A DNA stretch of 9,173 nucleotides. Source: GCA-001735895 sp964488685. Its GTDB lineage: Bacteria; Pseudomonadota; Gammaproteobacteria; GCA-001735895. The translations under genes were made by a program, and so were the position numbers. How positions within the stretch are numbered: position 1 is the first letter of the stretch; each line of letters starts with the position of its first letter. The notes below the pieces were generated by a model. It had not been told where the DNA came from. It worked only from the letters and a program-made list of their open reading frames with translations, and searched no databases. This document shows positions 1 to 6,643 of this stretch, piece by piece. Where the stretch lies: contig CAZAVY010000100.1 of assembly GCA_964488685.1 (NCBI GenBank), forward strand, positions 1 to 9,173, read 5' to 3'.

Positions 1-19
1 CTCGCGCCCTGGCTTGAGC

Positions 20-99
20 TTTGTTTCCTCGGGAACCTTCCTCAGTCGGCCGGATCCATTGGTCCGACACTTCTCCGGAAATTCTCCCGAGGAAACAAA
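20..99. repeat. long inverted repeat upstream of the DUF4389 gene
   Basis: The 15-base arm TTTGTTTCCTCGGGA at 20-34 is perfectly repeated in reverse complement at 85-99, with 50 bases between the arms. A smaller nested pair, GTCGG at 45-49 and CCGAC at 64-68, could extend the structure. No flanking direct duplication is visible and no T-tract follows on the plus strand, so it does not look like a standard intrinsic terminator or a clearly bounded transposable element. It could be a cruciform, a terminator-like structure of an upstream gene outside the window, or a repeat family. The pairing is certain; the role is unknown. Confidence 0.55.
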
Positions 100-198
100 A
101 CCCTGTGCAATCATCGCGGCAGTTCATGAAAGGTCCGGGCTAGATTTTCTCACCGACGGGAGTATATTGGAGGCAACATAGTCGGGGGTCAAAAAAAC

Positions 199-522
199 AT
201 GACTAATGAAGTCAAAGAAAATCTGAAAAACCAGTCCACCTGGAAGCGCGGTCTCTACATGTTATTGTACGCAATCTTTTATACCATTGCCGAGATCGTG
301 CTGTTCGCGGTCATCATTTTCCAATTTCTGTTAAAGCTGTTTACCGGGGATACCAATGAACGCCTGGGCAAGCTGGGGCAGGGCTTGAGTACTTATATAT
401 ACCAGATTTTGCAGTTTATGAATTTCAATAGCGAGCATCGACCCTACCCGTTTGGAGCCTGGCCCAGGGGCGAACCGAAACCTGTCAAATCGGCCGATCA
501 AACAGATTCAGCGAATTCCTGA
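199..522 (+). CDS. DUF4389 domain membrane protein
   Basis: This is a 107-residue protein of the DUF4389 family, whose biochemical role is unknown. Residues 17-48 (RGLYMLLYAIFY onwards) form a long hydrophobic membrane segment, followed by the family-typical stretch LFTGDTNERL, an amphipathic helix with YIYQILQF, and the closing signature FNSEHRPYPFGAWP. The length is usual for a single-domain member. The last 20 residues are polar and unconserved. The ATG at 199 is preceded by a run of seven A and a GGGGG at 184-188, a poor Shine-Dalgarno site. A better GGAGG at 169-173 lies too far upstream to serve this ATG, and no alternative in-frame start is seen near it. The gene stands alone, with no close downstream partner. 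The family call is confident; the function is not known. Confidence 0.88.
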   Translation: MTNEVKENLKNQSTWKRGLYMLLYAIFYTIAEIVLFAVIIFQFLLKLFTGDTNERLGKLGQGLSTYIYQILQFMNFNSEHRPYPFGAWPRGEPKPVKSADQTDSANS

Positions 523-728
523 AAATCGTACGCAGCGCGTAGTAATCAGCCTTGCCTGAAACCAGCGCACGGGCCAAAATTACTACCCCTACCACCCGGG
601 TGCGGCTCGGACCGACGTCACAACGGTGGATTAAATTTTTGATTTACCTGAAAAAACTGCTGCGAGGTCGTTATAAACTCGAAAAAGTGATCTATCCTCA
701 TTGTGGCGGAGAGTATTGGGTCAGATGA
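523..728. other. intergenic stretch without a supported gene
   Basis: This is the left half of the 399-bp gap between the DUF4389 gene and the haem sensor gene. I see no terminator, RNA gene or convincing promoter. A 52-codon minus-strand open frame (485-643) runs through it and contains a phosphatase-loop-like string, but it has no ATG start and overlaps the DUF4389 3' end. I treat it as an observation, not a gene. The last 11 bases (718-728) are the left target duplication of the MITE-like element. Confidence 0.5.
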
Positions 729-850
729 GAATGGCACTTACTTAAGCACGAAAAACTAACGACTGAGTCATTCCTGCGAAAGCGGGAATCTTGTAGCCAT
801 TGCAAGATCTCCGCTTTCGCGGGGATGCCATGCTTAAGTAAGTGCCCTTC
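729..850. mobile_element. 122-bp MITE-like element with target duplication
   Basis: The two ends are 20-base inverted repeats (729-748 and 831-850) that differ at one position (732/847). The inner 16 bases, GGCACTTACTTAAGCA and its reverse complement (733-748 and 831-846), are perfect. The element is flanked directly by an 11-base repeat, GGGTCAGATGA at 718-728 and GGGTCAGAAGA at 851-861, with one mismatch, which reads as a target-site duplication. No coding sequence is inside, so it would need a transposase supplied in trans. Known for the family: IS4-type elements often make duplications of about this length (IS4 subgroup 10-13 bp), so an IS4-like parent is a reasonable guess. That parentage is inference. 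The core is a second palindrome, listed separately. Confidence 0.8.
769..828. repeat. GCGAAAGCGG palindrome inside the MITE
   Basis: An imperfect stem pairs about 769-793 with 803-828 around a loop of about nine bases. The arms read CATTCCTGCGAAAGCGGG and its near reverse complement, and the closing part CAAGAT/ATCTTG is exact. The string GTCATTCC-GCGAAAGCGGGAATC is a recurrent small palindromic repeat in many proteobacterial genomes. Here it sits exactly between the terminal repeats of the larger element, so either it was captured by that element or it is the element's normal core. It would form a stable hairpin in either transcript. Confidence 0.7.
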
Positions 851-921
851 GGGTCAGAAGACAAATTGATTAACAACATCCTTATTTCGCCGGGATCATC
901 CTTGAAATCGCTGGAGTCACG

Positions 922-1821
922 ATGAAATTAACAACCAAGATAAACCTGATCATGGGTGCCACCTTTAGCGTCGGGCTAACCCTGGGTGGGATCAATTCTT
1001 ATCTGCTTACCGAAGACAACGCGCTGAGGCAGGTTACCGATCAAGCCGAACTCATCATGCAGGAAGCGCTCGCAGTGCGTAGTTATACCGTCAATGAGAT
1101 TCGGCCATTGTTAAACCAGCTCAATGACGGCAAGTTTTATCCACAAACCGTGCCAGCCTATTCGGCGACACAAACCGCTAATCTGGTCAGTAAATCCCGC
1201 CCGAATTACCGCTATCGGGAGGCCGTTTTCAACCCCACCAATCCGCGCGACAAGGCCACCCCCGAGGAAGCGCGAATTATCAATCAGTTTATCGCCGATT
1301 CGAGACTGACCCGGCTTGTCGGAAGCCAGAATATTGGTGGGGTTAAAACGCTTTATATCTCTCATCCCATTCGCATTACCAATCCCAAATGCCTGGCCTG
1401 CCATAGTACGCCAGAGGCGGCGCCGGCAGCGATGCGTGCTATTTATGGGGATGAGGGGGGATTTGGCTGGAAGTTGAACGAAGTCGTCGGTACGCAGATG
1501 GTGGTGGTGCCATATACGCTACCTGCCGAGCTCGCGAAAAAAACATTTATCAGTTTTCTGCTTTCATTGGCGACACTGTTTCTCCTGCTTTTCCTGGTCA
1601 TTAACATTACGCTTCGCAAGCTGGTGTTGAAACCCGTTGAGCGAATCACGCGATTGGCGGACGAGGTCAGCAAAGGCAACCTTCGTGACAGCGAACTCAA
1701 GGAATCGGGTAGTGACGAGATCGCGGAAATGACGCGTGCCTTTAACCGTATGCGTCGCAGTGTTATAAAAATCGTGCAGTTGATGAGAAAGTTACAGGCC
1801 CAGGTGAAAGCCCAATCCTGA
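922..1821 (+). CDS. Tll0287-like haem-c sensor with HAMP domain
   Basis: This is a 299-residue inner-membrane sensor. Residues about 7-29 are the first membrane segment. The periplasmic part (about 30-195) matches the Tll0287-like (DUF3365) domain: a long helix (QAELIMQEALAVRSY), the YREAVFNPTNPRDKATPEE region, and then CLACH at 157-161, a CxxCH site for covalent haem c. A second membrane segment spans about 198-220. A HAMP linker follows (KPVERITRLADEVSKGNL to the DEIAEMTRAFNRM region, about 225-275), then a short coiled-coil tail ending at 299. There is no kinase, GGDEF, methyl-accepting or other output domain. Known for the family: such domains sense redox state or small diatomic ligands through haem. 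The start has GGAG at 913-916, five bases upstream. The next gene begins 2 bp after the stop, so the two are very likely co-translated and functionally linked. Domain assignment is strong; the ligand is unknown. Confidence 0.88.
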   Translation: MKLTTKINLIMGATFSVGLTLGGINSYLLTEDNALRQVTDQAELIMQEALAVRSYTVNEIRPLLNQLNDGKFYPQTVPAYSATQTANLVSKSRPNYRYREAVFNPTNPRDKATPEEARIINQFIADSRLTRLVGSQNIGGVKTLYISHPIRITNPKCLACHSTPEAAPAAMRAIYGDEGGFGWKLNEVVGTQMVVVPYTLPAELAKKTFISFLLSLATLFLLLFLVINITLRKLVLKPVERITRLADEVSKGNLRDSELKESGSDEIAEMTRAFNRMRRSVIKIVQLMRKLQAQVKAQS

Positions 1822-1823
1822 CC

Positions 1824-2321
1824 ATGTTTGATGTGTCGCTCAAGCTGCTCTGTACCCGTAAATCGGGTACGCTTTCGAGAATCGTCCGTGAAATAAATCT
1901 GCTGGGGCTGCAGTATCAAAGCCATAACATCGAAACCGACGATAAGCATTCTCACATCACCATCAATGCCAGCGGTGACTTGAATTGCAGCCCCGAAGAC
2001 TTGCAGGAAATGTTTCTCAGTTTCTCCGAGGTTCTCGCTGTGGAGCAGTTTCACCTGACCAGGAATGGCAAGGACGTAACTCAAATCGAGACCACGGTTT
2101 CCGATACCAAAATTCCCGCCCATGAACTGTTGACACCGGCCATTGTACTGGCGGCAGAAAAACGACTTTCGGATATTCTCGGCCCGGTGGCTTCGTTTAT
2201 CGTCGAATCAACGGCCATTGACAGTGCCAATGCGGGCGAACTCTTTTCCCGTCTTGCTGACGAGTTGAACGATCAAAGCGAGCGGGATCATTTCCTGTCC
2301 ATTATTGAAAAATTCAAATAA
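1824..2321 (+). CDS. ACT-like protein with C-terminal DUF8082-like domain
   Basis: This is a 165-residue soluble protein with no signal peptide or membrane segment. Residues 1-80 look like an ACT-type fold: a first strand (DVSLKLLC), a GTLSRIVREINLLGL helix with the usual Gly at the strand-helix turn, then beta strands (HSHITINASG) and a second helix (PEDLQEMFLSF) before a last strand. Residues about 102-165 (LLTPAIVLAAEKRLSDILGP to SERDHFLSIIEKF) resemble a small helical domain, DUF8082-like, otherwise seen at the C-terminus of some bacterial Ser/Thr kinases. Its marks are the GP after an amphipathic helix and the ER..FL motif. ACT domains usually bind amino acids or other small ligands. The gene follows the haem sensor by 2 bp, which suggests it relays or modulates that sensor's signal. 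Domain calls are by eye: ACT is fairly likely, the C-terminal assignment tentative. Confidence 0.72.
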   Translation: MFDVSLKLLCTRKSGTLSRIVREINLLGLQYQSHNIETDDKHSHITINASGDLNCSPEDLQEMFLSFSEVLAVEQFHLTRNGKDVTQIETTVSDTKIPAHELLTPAIVLAAEKRLSDILGPVASFIVESTAIDSANAGELFSRLADELNDQSERDHFLSIIEKFK

Positions 2322-2383
2322 TTCCAATTGTGCTGTCTATTTACCGTGAATTAGTCACATCTGATGCATCCTGACATCTGTTA

Positions 2384-2411
2384 TTGTGACTGGTTGTTAG
2401 TGACTACTAAT
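2384..2411 (+). promoter_or_regulatory. weak candidate promoter for the DUF1800/DUF1501 pair
   Basis: TTGTGA at 2384-2389 and ACTAAT at 2406-2411, 16 bases apart, resemble -35 and -10 boxes in the 109-bp gap before the DUF1800 gene. The same gap holds GTCAC/GTGAC copies (2354-2358, 2386-2390, 2400-2404); TAGTCAC at 2352-2358 and GTGACTA at 2400-2406 are inverted and could be an operator. Both boxes are only partial matches, so this is a suggestion rather than a call. Confidence 0.22.
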
Positions 2412-2430
2412 AGATGGACTAAGAGTGCTG

Positions 2431-4032
2431 ATGGTAAAAGATTGTCCAAATGAGCTGGAAAAAATCCTGGGCAGGTTACAGAACAGGCGAGAGTTTCTAA
2501 AGCTGTTCGGTAGGGGTCTGGGCTACAGTGCATTGGCGCCCGTACTATCGGCCTGTGGTGGTAGTTCCGGCTCATCGGGCACGACAACCCCGCCGCCAAA
2601 TATTGTGGTGCCGAAAGCGAGCCCCGAATACACAGTGCTGAAACGCTGCAGCTTCGGCCCCCATCGCGATGAGCTCGCGGCGATCAAGAATTTGGGTATC
2701 ACGACTTATCTCGAGCAACAACTCGATCATCTCAATATCGACGTTACCGCACTGGAATCGGAAATTGCAAATCAGTTTCCTCTGACACTACAAACCCCGG
2801 CCCAGTTGGTCGCTGGATTTCCCAATAATATTTTTGACGTGGCGACGCAGATGATCGCCGCAACCCAGTATCGTCAGATGTTCAGCCAACGGCAGTTGTT
2901 CGAGATCATGGTTGAATTCTGGGGTGACCATTTCAATATTCACCTGGTTAATGGTCTCGGTCCAACCCTGAAACCTTTTGATGACCAGCAGGTAATTCGC
3001 CAGCATGCGCTCGGTAACTTCCACGATTTGCTGCATGCATCGGCGAAAAGCGCGGCGATGCTGTTTTACCTGGATAATTTCTTTAACCAGGCGATAGCAC
3101 CGAATGAAAACTATGCGCGTGAATTGATGGAACTGCACACGCTTGGCGTTGATGGAGGATATACCGAGAACGACGTAAAGGAGGTCGCGCGTTGTTTCAC
3201 CGGCTGGACACTGCGCTTTCCGGGCGACCCGGGTGGCGATTATGGTGAATTTACCTATGTCGACGGATTACACGACAATCTGGCGAAACTGGTGCTCGGC
3301 AATCCGATTGCCGCCGCTGGTGGGCAGACCGATGGTGAACAGGTGCTCGATATTCTTGCAGCCCATCCATCGACCGCAGACTTTATTGCCACCAAGTTGT
3401 GTCAGCGATTTATCAGCGATGCTCCCCCGCAAGTGGCGATCGATGCGGTCGCAACCGCGTTCACCGGCTCGAACGGAGATATCAAGGAAACCTTACGTGC
3501 TGTGTTTACCAGCGCAGCCTTTTTTGATGATGCCGATCTCAAGTTTACGCGCCCGAGTGAGTATCTCGCGGGAATGACAAGGGCATTGGCGCCCGATACA
3601 AACTTTCCGCCGGATAACGGGCAATTCTGGTTTTTTGCGCAGAATTCACTTGGACAGCTGCCGTTTTACTGGCCTACGCCGGACGGTTATCCCGATCATC
3701 AGGATTACTGGGCGAGCACCGGTGGTTTGCTTAATCGCTGGCGCTTGTCGTTTCTGAGCTTTTCCGGAGTCATCCCCGGTCTGGATGTGATCGAGATCGA
3801 CTATACAGCCATGTTGAATGGTGCCGATACGCTCGCGACGGTAGTCGATGCGATCATCGATGCGGTATTGATGAGACCCCTTTCGGGTGATGACCTTGCG
3901 ACAATTCTGGAGTGGCTGAAGGCTGAGCTTGGAGTCACTGAGGATCAAACCTTACCGCTTACTGTACCTGAACAGGCTTCGGCGTTGCTGGTTGCGGTTC
4001 TGGTCAGCTCGGTTTATTTCCACCTGCGTTAG
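2431..4032 (+). CDS. DUF1800 family protein, Tat lipoprotein
   Basis: This is a 533-residue exported protein of the DUF1800 family. The N-terminus has a twin-arginine motif NRREFLK at 18-24, a hydrophobic stretch and a lipobox ending LSAC with Cys42, followed by a Gly/Ser/Thr/Pro linker (43-56). This is a Tat-dependent lipoprotein signal; the residues after the cysteine are Gly-Gly, so there is no Asp retention signal and the outer membrane is the likely site. Family marks follow in order: FWGDHFNIH (163-171), ENYARELMELHTLG (226-239) with GGYTENDV after it, FTGWT, ATKLCQRF (320-327) and KFTRPSEYL (371-379). The function is unknown. I chose ATG 2431, with AAGAG at 2421-2425 as ribosome site, over the GTG at 2425, which lies on top of that site. 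The DUF1501 gene follows after 6 bp, the usual partner of this family. Confidence 0.9.
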   Translation: MVKDCPNELEKILGRLQNRREFLKLFGRGLGYSALAPVLSACGGSSGSSGTTTPPPNIVVPKASPEYTVLKRCSFGPHRDELAAIKNLGITTYLEQQLDHLNIDVTALESEIANQFPLTLQTPAQLVAGFPNNIFDVATQMIAATQYRQMFSQRQLFEIMVEFWGDHFNIHLVNGLGPTLKPFDDQQVIRQHALGNFHDLLHASAKSAAMLFYLDNFFNQAIAPNENYARELMELHTLGVDGGYTENDVKEVARCFTGWTLRFPGDPGGDYGEFTYVDGLHDNLAKLVLGNPIAAAGGQTDGEQVLDILAAHPSTADFIATKLCQRFISDAPPQVAIDAVATAFTGSNGDIKETLRAVFTSAAFFDDADLKFTRPSEYLAGMTRALAPDTNFPPDNGQFWFFAQNSLGQLPFYWPTPDGYPDHQDYWASTGGLLNRWRLSFLSFSGVIPGLDVIEIDYTAMLNGADTLATVVDAIIDAVLMRPLSGDDLATILEWLKAELGVTEDQTLPLTVPEQASALLVAVLVSSVYFHLR

Positions 4033-4038
4033 GAGAAA

Positions 4039-5205
4039 ATGGTGTCTACTGTTAACAACCTGTTTGCGCATCCAACTATACCGGTGGATCACGATATCCT
4101 GGTTTGCATCTTTCAACGCGGCGCGGCCGATGGTTTAAATGCGCTGGTGCCGTATAGCGATGGCGACTATTACACGCATCGCCCGACGATCTCGATTCCG
4201 CCACCCGTGGACGCGAACGATCCCAGGTACCTGACCGCTGAGTATGCCCTGCATCCCGCACTAGTATCCTTGAAGGCAATATACGATGCCGGCGACCTCG
4301 CGCTGGTGCACGCTACCGGTGTTCCGCACCAGATTCGCTCTCATTTTTCGGCACAAAACCTGATTGAAAGGGGGGTGGTAGATAAGGCCGGGCCGGATAC
4401 CGGTTGGCTGGGGCGTCATCTCGCGTCGACTCCAGCGGCTTCGAATTCGGCCTTTCGGGCCATATCCATCAGCGGCAATGTGCCGGTTTCACTCAGTGGT
4501 GCGGCAGAACCACTGGCCATCGATAATCTGAACGATTTTGGCTTTGACCAGGGTATTCTCGACTCCGGTTATCCGCAGGTACTCGCTGACCTGTTCCAGG
4601 ACCCGGTGCCATTTTTCGGCCAAGCAGGTGCTGCGCTTGTCGCGATGGAAGAATTACAGACCGCCGGTATATCTTCGATCACCCCTGACAATGGCGCGGT
4701 CTACCCAAATAGCGATCTCGGTAACAAGATGAAGCAAGCGGGGCAGTTGATCAAATCGGTTCTTCCGGTCGAGGTTATCTGCGTGGATTCGAATGGTTGG
4801 GACCATCACGAAAGTCTGCCCACTTTCATCGATCAGTCGCTGACGGAACTGGCACAGGTACTCAGTGCTTTTTATACCGATATGGGCACGGGTATGGGAC
4901 GAATAACGGTACTGGTTTATACCGAGTTCGGGCGGCGGGTTGCTGAAAACGGGTCACTCGGCACCGACCATGGAACCGGCAGTCTGGCTTACCTGATGGG
5001 TGGCGGTGTTAATGGCAGTCAGGTCGTCAGTGATTGGCCGGGGCTGGATTTGCCGAATCTTGCACTCGGAGAGGATCTCAGGATTACCACCGATTTGCGC
5101 ACGGTCATTACGGAAATGCTCGATAAGCGCCTCGGTGGCACCGATGTCGATACGGTATTCCCTGGATTTACCGGCCCCACCGATGTCAACCTGTTCCTTA
5201 ACTGA
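4039..5205 (+). CDS. DUF1501 family protein without export signal
   Basis: This is a 388-residue DUF1501 protein, a family related in fold to alkaline phosphatases and sulfatases, of unproven activity. The family marks are FQRGAADGLN (25-34, usually FLRGGxDGL), HQIRSHFSAQ (97-106), GWDHHE (253-258), TEFGRR (295-300) and GTDHGTG (308-314); the His and Asp residues are the likely metal or active-site ligands. The protein starts almost directly at the first strand (VDHDILVCIFQRG), so the Tat signal normal for this family is absent, and I see no upstream in-frame extension because the preceding stop TAG lies 6 bp away. AGGAG at 4031-4035 overlaps that stop and gives an excellent ribosome site and translational coupling to the DUF1800 gene. 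It may be carried across the membrane together with its Tat-borne partner; that is inference. The 3' end overlaps the transporter remnant by 8 bp. Confidence 0.9.
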   Translation: MVSTVNNLFAHPTIPVDHDILVCIFQRGAADGLNALVPYSDGDYYTHRPTISIPPPVDANDPRYLTAEYALHPALVSLKAIYDAGDLALVHATGVPHQIRSHFSAQNLIERGVVDKAGPDTGWLGRHLASTPAASNSAFRAISISGNVPVSLSGAAEPLAIDNLNDFGFDQGILDSGYPQVLADLFQDPVPFFGQAGAALVAMEELQTAGISSITPDNGAVYPNSDLGNKMKQAGQLIKSVLPVEVICVDSNGWDHHESLPTFIDQSLTELAQVLSAFYTDMGTGMGRITVLVYTEFGRRVAENGSLGTDHGTGSLAYLMGGGVNGSQVVSDWPGLDLPNLALGEDLRITTDLRTVITEMLDKRLGGTDVDTVFPGFTGPTDVNLFLN

Positions 5206-5566
5206 TTAGCCGCGACGCGATGATCCCCGCCATCCTTATCATCATGATCCCTATGCTCACCAGCAGTCCGGGAGCTTCGCCGAAGAACAAAAATCACCGG
5301 ATTGCAGCGAGACCGGCGTAGGAAATATCGAAGGCAGCGATAATTGCTGGGGCCCATCCTGTTCGGATCGGTTCTCCGCAACCCTGAATCCGCGCGAAGT
5401 AAATCAGAAACGGGACCGTAATCATTGAGCGCATTTCGAAAATTTGCCAGAGTACGAAACAAGCACTCTGATGTTTGATAAACACCTCGCCCAGTGAAAG
5501 GGCAAAACAGGCTGCCAGGATCGCAGCGATAGCGAGTTGCAGATTGTCTCTGGATACCCGTTCCAC
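5198..5566 (-). pseudogene. DMT/EamA transporter remnant, internally deleted
   Basis: The minus strand reads as both ends of a drug/metabolite transporter (EamA family) joined without the middle. From a GTG at 5566, about 60 residues give the usual N-terminus: a first membrane helix, GEVFIKHQSACFVLWQIF, then EMRSMITVPFLIYF, typical of helix 1-2. About 12 residues later the text switches to the end of the second EamA repeat: APAIIAAFDISYAGLAAI, then an in-frame TGA at 5294-5296, and on in the same frame FLFFGEAPGLL and GIMMIRMAGIIASR, ending at TAA 5198-5200. Intact members have about 280-300 residues and ten helices; only about four remain. The stop and the Arg before it fall where relatives have a Trp-Gly-like pair, so simple point changes can explain them. 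It is almost certainly non-functional. Confidence 0.75.
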
Positions 5567-5640
5567 GGAGATTTGAATCTACATTGTACGGCGATGGCCA
5601 ATAGTCTGTAATAAACCTGGGCCTGAAGCTGGAGTTTGCC

Positions 5641-5669
5641 TTGAGAATAACGGCCTGCATGGCTATTAT
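5641..5669 (+). promoter_or_regulatory. sigma70-type promoter of mdh
   Basis: TTGAGA at 5641-5646 and TATTAT at 5664-5669 are separated by exactly 17 bases. Each box differs from the consensus by one or two positions. Transcription would start near 5676, giving a leader of about 29 bases before the mdh ATG, which contains the ribosome site GAGG at 5695-5698. No operator or riboswitch is visible in that short leader. This promoter probably serves mdh and the two genes behind it. Confidence 0.65.
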
Positions 5670-5704
5670 GCTCGAACTGGGGTAATGGACTTACGAGGTT
5701 TGTC

Positions 5705-6643
5705 ATGAAAGTGTGTGTACTCGGTGCTGCCGGTGGAATCGGCCAGCCGCTCTCTTTATTACTCAAATTGCAACTACCCTCCGGTAGCGAGCTGTCACTG
5801 TACGACGTGGCGCCATTTACCCCTGGAGTGGCGGTCGATTTGAGTCACATCCCGACCGACGTCAAGGTAAACGGTTATGTTGGCGATGATGTCGAAGCTG
5901 CGATGAAAGACGCCGATATCGTCGTGATTCCAGCCGGGGTACCGCGCAAGCCTGGTATGACCCGGGACGACTTGTTCAATGTGAATGCCGGTATCGTCAA
6001 GAAGTTGGTCAGTGCGGGTAGCAGGGCATGCCCCAATGCCTGTTTTGCGATCGTAACCAACCCGGTTAACTCCACCGTGCCGATTGCTGCAGAAGTACTC
6101 AAGGAAGCCGGGGTTTACAACAAACGCAAACTGTTTGGCATCACCACACTCGATGTTATTCGCTCGAATACCTTTGTCGCGCAAACTGTTGGAAAGAGCA
6201 CCGATGACGTCAATGTCAGCGTGATCGGTGGTCACAGCGGGGTGACCATCCTGCCATTGCTTTCAAGTATCGCCGGGGTGGAGCTGAGTCAGTCGGATAT
6301 CGAGGCCTTGACACCACGCATCCAGGAAGCGGGTACCGAGGTCGTCGAAGCCAAGGCCGGGGCGGGTTCGGCAACCCTGTCGATGGCTCAGGCGGCAGCT
6401 CGTTTTACGATGTCACTGGTCGCTGCGTTGAATGGCGAAAGCGTAACCGAATGCTGTTTTGTACAGCTGGGCGACGATTCCCACAGTTTTCATGCCCAAC
6501 CCGTAGTGCTGGGCCGGAATGGAGTCGATTCGATTCCGGATTTACCCATGCTTAGCGATTACGAGCAAAAGCTGCTCGAAGAAATGCGCGCTACGCTCGA
6601 TGGGAATATCAGTAAAGGCATTGAATTCGCCAACGCTGACTGA
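5705..6643 (+). CDS. mdh: NAD-dependent malate dehydrogenase
   Basis: This enzyme interconverts malate and oxaloacetate with NAD in the cytoplasmic TCA cycle. At 312 residues it has the length and numbering of the Escherichia coli type. The nucleotide-binding loop GAAGGIGQ lies at 7-14 and Asp34 (LYDVAP) selects NAD over NADP. The active-site loop RKPGMTRDD carries the substrate arginines Arg81 and Arg87, and TTLDVIRS gives Asp150 and Arg153. The catalytic His177 is in IGGHSG. All key residues are present and the protein is full length. GAGG at 5695-5698, six bases before ATG 5705, supports the start, and a clear promoter lies at 5641-5669. The stop TGA shares its last base with the ATG of the lipoprotein gene, so the next gene is probably translated by coupling. 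I see no sign of transfer or damage. Confidence 0.97.
   Translation: MKVCVLGAAGGIGQPLSLLLKLQLPSGSELSLYDVAPFTPGVAVDLSHIPTDVKVNGYVGDDVEAAMKDADIVVIPAGVPRKPGMTRDDLFNVNAGIVKKLVSAGSRACPNACFAIVTNPVNSTVPIAAEVLKEAGVYNKRKLFGITTLDVIRSNTFVAQTVGKSTDDVNVSVIGGHSGVTILPLLSSIAGVELSQSDIEALTPRIQEAGTEVVEAKAGAGSATLSMAQAAARFTMSLVAALNGESVTECCFVQLGDDSHSFHAQPVVLGRNGVDSIPDLPMLSDYEQKLLEEMRATLDGNISKGIEFANAD

Noticed and set aside
1..127. Minus-strand frame from 127 beginning MNCRDDCTGFC, reminiscent of cysteine-rich YkgJ-type starts
   Set aside because: The following residues do not match that family, there is no ribosome site, and the frame runs through the inverted repeat. Nothing supports a gene.
1443..2123. 226-codon open frame on the minus strand
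   Set aside because: It lies across two well-supported plus-strand genes (haem sensor and ACT-like protein), has no recognisable domain, and reads as an antisense shadow.
2425..2430. GTG start two codons upstream for the DUF1800 protein
   Set aside because: AAGAG at 2421-2425 is the likely ribosome site and fits ATG 2431 with five bases spacing. The GTG would sit on that site.
5019..5660. 213-codon open frame on the minus strand
   Set aside because: Its frame gives Arg/Ser-rich text without a domain, while another minus frame in the same place reads clearly as EamA transporter pieces. The long open frame is a shadow.
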